A stretch of 19,282 nucleotides of DNA from G020354785 sp964580815 (GTDB lineage Bacteria > Bacteroidota > Bacteroidia > Bacteroidales > UBA10428): positions 1 through 19,282 of the forward strand of contig CAZOLY010000052.1 of the NCBI GenBank assembly GCA_964580815.1, in the 5' to 3' direction. The notes below the pieces were generated by a model, which did no database searches, was not told the DNA's origin, and was given only the letters and a program-made list of their open reading frames with translations. Of the stretch, positions 16,149 to 19,282 are shown in pieces; within the stretch, counting starts at the first letter, position 1, and each line of letters starts with the position of its first letter. Made by a program: the position numbers and the translations under genes.

Positions 16149-17165
16149 ATGAAGAACGAAACCATTGGAAAACGACTGAATCCGGATTTAATCCCGGGAG
16201 TTACTCTTTACACAGGAAATAAAATTCCGTGCATCGGACTCGGAACTTTCGGCTCTGATTCGGTTCCTGCAGAAACTGTAGCCGAAACAGTTAAGAAAGC
16301 AACCTATTCAGGCTACAGGCACATTGACTGCGCCTCAGTTTACGGGAATGAAAAAAACATCGGTTATGTTCTGAAAGAAATATTTGAAAGCGGTTTTCTT
16401 AAACGGGAAGATTTGTGGATTACCTCAAAAGTCTGGAACGATATGCACGACAAAGTTGCCGAATCATGCAGACAGTCATTGGCAGATCTTCAAATAGATT
16501 ATCTTGACCTCTATCTTGTACACTGGCCCTTTCCGAATTATCATCCGCCTAAATGCGATGTTACATCGCGGAATCCGAACGCAAAACCTTACATTCATGA
16601 AAATTATATGAAGACCTGGCGCCAGATGGAAAAACTGGTTAATGAGGGTTTCGTTAAAAATATCGGAACTTCAAATATGACTATTCCCAAGTTGAAGCTT
16701 CTATTAAGAGATGCAATAATAAAACCTGCCTGCAACGAAATGGAATTGCATCCCCATTTTCAGCAGCCTGAATTGTCCAAGTTTTGTTTGAAGTACAATA
16801 TTCAGCCAATTGCCTATTGTCCGCTCGGTTCACCAGGACGCCCTGAGCGCGACAGAGCACCGGAAGATACGGTTGACCTTGAAGATATAGTACTAACCAG
16901 TATTGCAGAAAGATTAAATATAACTCCGGCCCAGGTTGCAATTAAATGGGCAATTCAATGCGGGCATATTCCGATTCCATTTTCTGTAAATCATTTTTTT
17001 GAAAATCTTGAAGCAGCAGTTAATGTTAATCTGACAGATGAAGATATGCAGGAGATTTCAAAGATAGATAAAAATTGCAGGTTAATAAAAGGGCAGGTGT
17101 TTCTCTGGAAAGAAAACCAGACATGGGAAGATTTGTGGGATTTAAAGGGAGAAATTATTTCATAA
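16149..17165 (+). CDS. Aldo/keto reductase
   Basis: A 338-residue NAD(P)H-dependent oxidoreductase of the AKR superfamily. The family signatures are in order: IPCIGLGTFGSD (26-37), GYRHIDCASVYGNEKNIG (55-72), WITSKVW (90-96), DLYLVHWPFP (120-129), NIGTSN and AYCPLGSPGR. The catalytic tetrad is D60, Y65, K94 and H125. The C-terminal loops, which decide substrate, end in KENQTWEDLWDLKGEIIS. AKRs interconvert sugar aldehydes, lactones and alcohols. No signal peptide, so it is cytoplasmic. The gene lies 19 bp after GH9 and 30 bp before the zinc dehydrogenase, which suggests a sugar substrate delivered by the same locus. An aldose dehydrogenase or an aldose reductase would both fit; this cannot be decided from sequence alone. 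Confidence 0.92.
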   Translation: MKNETIGKRLNPDLIPGVTLYTGNKIPCIGLGTFGSDSVPAETVAETVKKATYSGYRHIDCASVYGNEKNIGYVLKEIFESGFLKREDLWITSKVWNDMHDKVAESCRQSLADLQIDYLDLYLVHWPFPNYHPPKCDVTSRNPNAKPYIHENYMKTWRQMEKLVNEGFVKNIGTSNMTIPKLKLLLRDAIIKPACNEMELHPHFQQPELSKFCLKYNIQPIAYCPLGSPGRPERDRAPEDTVDLEDIVLTSIAERLNITPAQVAIKWAIQCGHIPIPFSVNHFFENLEAAVNVNLTDEDMQEISKIDKNCRLIKGQVFLWKENQTWEDLWDLKGEIIS

Positions 17166-17195
17166 ATAAATATTTAATAAAGTAAGGAAAAAATT

Positions 17196-18257
17196 ATGGA
17201 AAAAATGATTGGTGCAATTCTGCCCGGAAATAGTACAGTTGAATTAAAGAAATTTGATATTCCTGTTCCCGGGCATGGTGAAGTATTAATAAAGATGAAA
17301 TCATCTACAATATGCGGTTCGGATATTAGATGCATATACCATGAACATATGGGCAAAGGTCCCGAAGGATATCAGCCCGGAATGATTGCCGGACATGAAC
17401 CATCCGGTCAAATTGTAGAGACTGGCCCCGGTTGCCGCCGGTTCAAAAAAGATGATCGTGTAATTGTCTATCATATTTCCGGCTGTGGCGTTTGTAACGA
17501 TTGCAGACGTGGATATATGATTTCGTGTACAAGTAAGTACAGGCGTGCCTATGGATGGCAACGTGATGGTGGTATGGCAGAATATTTGCTTGCTGAAGAA
17601 AAAGATCTTGTCTGCCTGCCGGATGAGCTGAGCTACTCCGATGGTGCACAGGTTGCATGTGGTTTCGGAACAGTATATGAAGGAATAGAAAAAATCGGTA
17701 TTAGCGGAAATGATGCCGTGCTGATAACCGGCCTGGGTCCGGTCGGACTGGCTTCAGCTATGCTATGTAAAGCAATGGGCACTCAAAAAATATTTGGAAT
17801 TGAAGTTATTGATGAAAGATTAACAATTGCGAAAAATACAGGCCTCTTTGATGAAGTAATTAAAGCTGGTGATGATAATGTTGAGCAAATCCGGGATCTG
17901 ACTTCGGGAAATGGTGTGGAAAAATCAATCGATTGTTCTGCCAGTAACAAGGCACGCTTTACATGTATACAAGCGGCACGCAAATGGGGGAAAATTGTAT
18001 TTCTTGGAGAAGGAGGCACATGTGAGTTTCAGCCATCGAGAGACATTATTCACGACCAGAAAACTATTTATGGTTCCTGGGTAACAAATATCTGGCGCAT
18101 GGAGGAGCTTGTTGAACGACTGGTAAGATGGAATATTAAACCTGAGAAGTTAATTACACACAGGTTTATGCTGAATGAGGCTGGCAGTGCTTATTCGCTT
18201 ATGGCAAGTGGCAAATGTGGAAAAGTTGCCGTTGTATTCGATGAAGAAATTAAATGA
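17196..18257 (+). CDS. Zinc-dependent medium-chain alcohol dehydrogenase
   Basis: A 353-residue MDR-family enzyme with the catalytic zinc ligands C40 (in TICGSD) and H67-E68 (in GHEPSG). The structural zinc site is CGVCNDC...C (C97, C100, C103, C111). The GLGPVG Rossmann motif is at 179-184, with an acidic residue (E198) closing the next strand (FGIEVID), which favours NAD+ over NADP+. Related enzymes oxidise polyols, threonine or sugar alcohols (sorbitol dehydrogenase/threonine dehydrogenase group). Within this operon it would act on an alcohol form of the same sugar the aldo/keto reductase handles. The start follows a purine-rich AAGGA about 9 nt upstream. It sits 30 bp after the aldo/keto reductase gene and 17 bp before fucU. 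No signal peptide, cytoplasmic. Confidence 0.93.
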   Translation: MEKMIGAILPGNSTVELKKFDIPVPGHGEVLIKMKSSTICGSDIRCIYHEHMGKGPEGYQPGMIAGHEPSGQIVETGPGCRRFKKDDRVIVYHISGCGVCNDCRRGYMISCTSKYRRAYGWQRDGGMAEYLLAEEKDLVCLPDELSYSDGAQVACGFGTVYEGIEKIGISGNDAVLITGLGPVGLASAMLCKAMGTQKIFGIEVIDERLTIAKNTGLFDEVIKAGDDNVEQIRDLTSGNGVEKSIDCSASNKARFTCIQAARKWGKIVFLGEGGTCEFQPSRDIIHDQKTIYGSWVTNIWRMEELVERLVRWNIKPEKLITHRFMLNEAGSAYSLMASGKCGKVAVVFDEEIK

Positions 18258-18274
18258 AAAATGGAGTCTATTAA

Positions 18275-18703
18275 ATGTTAAAAAATATACCAAATATTCT
18301 AAGCCCTGATCTCCTTAAGATACTTATGGAGATGGGACACGGTGATGAAATAGTTATTGCCGATGGAAATTTTCCTGCTGCTTCAATAGCTCAAAGACTT
18401 GTCCGCCTGGATGGACATGGAATTCCTGAAATTTTAGAAGCAATATTAAACTTTTTTCCTCTGGATACCTACGTTGAATCACCTGTAGGATTAATGGCAG
18501 TACCTCCCGGTGATAATATTAAACCGGTTATTTGGAACAAATACAGGAAAATAATTCTGGAAAGCAAAGAACCTTTTAAGGAATTTGAATACATAGAAAA
18601 GTTCGCTTTTTATGAAAGAGCCAAAAAAGCGTATGCTATAATCGCTACAAGTGAATCAGCTTTATATGCAAATATCATCTTGAAAAAAGGAGTTGTAGTT
18701 TAG
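18275..18703 (+). CDS. fucU: L-fucose mutarotase-like protein, RbsD/FucU family
   Basis: A 142-residue protein close to the length of E. coli FucU (140). The start LKNIPNILSPDLLKILMEMG, then H22-G-D24 and ADGNFPA (29-35), is typical, with His22 the expected catalytic residue. The C-terminal signature FYERAKKAYAIIATSE (112-127) followed by ALYANIILKKG (129-139) separates FucU from RbsD-type pyranases. Members speed up the alpha/beta interconversion of L-fucose and related sugars such as rhamnose or ribose. It follows the zinc dehydrogenase by 17 bp. Its presence suggests that the operon acts on a reducing 6-deoxy or similar sugar, although the sugar itself is not proven. Confidence 0.9.
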   Translation: MLKNIPNILSPDLLKILMEMGHGDEIVIADGNFPAASIAQRLVRLDGHGIPEILEAILNFFPLDTYVESPVGLMAVPPGDNIKPVIWNKYRKIILESKEPFKEFEYIEKFAFYERAKKAYAIIATSESALYANIILKKGVVV

Positions 18704-18806
18704 AATTATCATATGTTTCAATAAATACAGGCCCCGGTGAAAAATGGACAATATATTATAAATATTGCCGTTATATACTGCAGCCAAATTAAACCCGATA
18801 TGCGTA

Positions 18807-19282
18807 ATGAAAAAATATATTCTTTTAATATTATTGGTGTACCTGTCAAATGCAGTTAAAGCACAAAGTAATCCGATATTCCTTACTGTACCCTACCTGC
18901 TGCTAAGTATTGATTCCAGATCTGGAGGCATGGGTGAAACCGGGGTAACATCAACAGGTAAAAGCTTTTTTGCACTCCCGTACCAGAATCCATCACTGCT
19001 TATAAAATCAGATAAAAATGCAGGTTTGTATATTTCCTTCATTCCCCAGATAAGCGGGCTCAGTGAAGGTGAGTTCGCTGCAAATATTATGTCATTTTAT
19101 AAATGGAATGAAAAAAATGCTATAGGCGCAGATTTTACTTATTTTGACTGGGGCAGGTTATACTATGCTGGTTCTTCACACGTTTTAGAGAGTTTCCAGC
19201 CAAATGAATATTCTATAAATCTTATATATGCGCATAAATTTAATAATAATTTGTCAGCAGGATCTACAGTAAAATATATATA
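18807..19282 (+). CDS. PorV/PorQ-like outer-membrane protein of the type IX secretion system, 3' end missing
   Basis: The frame opens with ATG at 18807 and continues to the window edge (158 codons). Residues 1-20 form a signal peptide (MKKYILLILLVYLSN, ending VKAQ). The mature part begins with SNPIFLTVPYLLLSIDSRSG followed by GMGETGV, which resembles the first strand and turn of PorV/LptO proteins, the DSRAGGMGEAGVA-like motif; strands AGLYISFIPQ, GADFTYFDWG and YSINLIYAHKF are amphipathic as in a barrel. The usual Asn-Pro-Ala is replaced by NPS at residues 65-67. PorV carries T9SS cargo to the surface after translocation. Bacteroidota often have several paralogues, so this may be a second copy. 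It is 103 bp after fucU. Confidence 0.75.
   Translation, partial: MKKYILLILLVYLSNAVKAQSNPIFLTVPYLLLSIDSRSGGMGETGVTSTGKSFFALPYQNPSLLIKSDKNAGLYISFIPQISGLSEGEFAANIMSFYKWNEKNAIGADFTYFDWGRLYYAGSSHVLESFQPNEYSINLIYAHKFNNNLSAGSTVKYI

Noticed and set aside
18752..18775. An AT-rich palindrome between fucU and the PorV-like gene
   Set aside because: Short, AT-only arms of this kind are expected by chance in this DNA.
1..19282. CRISPR arrays, tRNA or rRNA genes, integrases and transposases
   Set aside because: No regularly spaced direct repeats, no cloverleaf or rRNA-like segment, and no protein with mobile-element motifs could be seen.

Overview
The window looks like a chromosomal segment of a Bacteroidota bacterium, most likely a free-living, polysaccharide-degrading member of the Bacteroidales/Marinilabiliales type. 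I infer this from a type IX secretion (T9SS) cargo protein with a C-terminal sorting domain, a PorV-like outer-membrane protein, a lipoprotein with a Bacteroidota-style acidic export signal, a DUF4924 protein (a Bacteroidota family), AT-rich intergenic DNA and mostly weak Shine-Dalgarno signals. No RNA gene, insertion sequence, CRISPR array or integrase is visible.

Layout. (1) Positions 1-5557, minus strand: a probable three-gene surface operon. It is read from a 1188-residue T9SS cargo protein (beta-helix, four ~105-residue repeats, PKD/Ig-like domains, sorting domain) into an outer-membrane beta-barrel protein and then a secreted protein that runs off the left edge. (2) 5558-6104: a long AT-rich regulatory region leading to a plus-strand small heat-shock protein (hsp20). 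Ahead of hsp20 are two dyad-symmetric boxes, a sigma-54-like promoter and an unusually strong ribosome binding site. (3) 6605-10874, minus strand: a tight operon read as BASS-family transporter, lysophospholipid acyltransferase, short-chain dehydrogenase and two-domain VOC protein. It converges on hsp20 at a strong bidirectional terminator. (4) 11005-12607: three small housekeeping-type genes, a flavin reductase family protein (+), a DUF4924 protein (-) and an Hsp15-like S4 RNA-binding protein (-). (5) 12709-18703, plus strand: a compact carbohydrate operon of surface lipoprotein, GH9 glycoside hydrolase, aldo/keto reductase, zinc-dependent alcohol dehydrogenase and FucU-type sugar mutarotase, with gaps of 17-30 bp. 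(6) 18807 to the right edge: the start of a PorV-like gene.

How the genes may work together. In the last operon an extracytoplasmic lipoprotein and a GH9 enzyme could release a sugar. A mutarotase, an aldo/keto reductase and a zinc dehydrogenase could then interconvert and oxidise or reduce it without a phosphorylation step. None of the usual kinase, isomerase or aldolase genes lies inside the window. The GH9 enzyme lacks the family's usual His-His-Arg segment, so cellulose should not be assumed as its substrate. This operon is the best candidate for an undescribed pathway here. The acyltransferase/SDR/BASS/VOC operon looks lipid-related, but its substrate is not readable from sequence.
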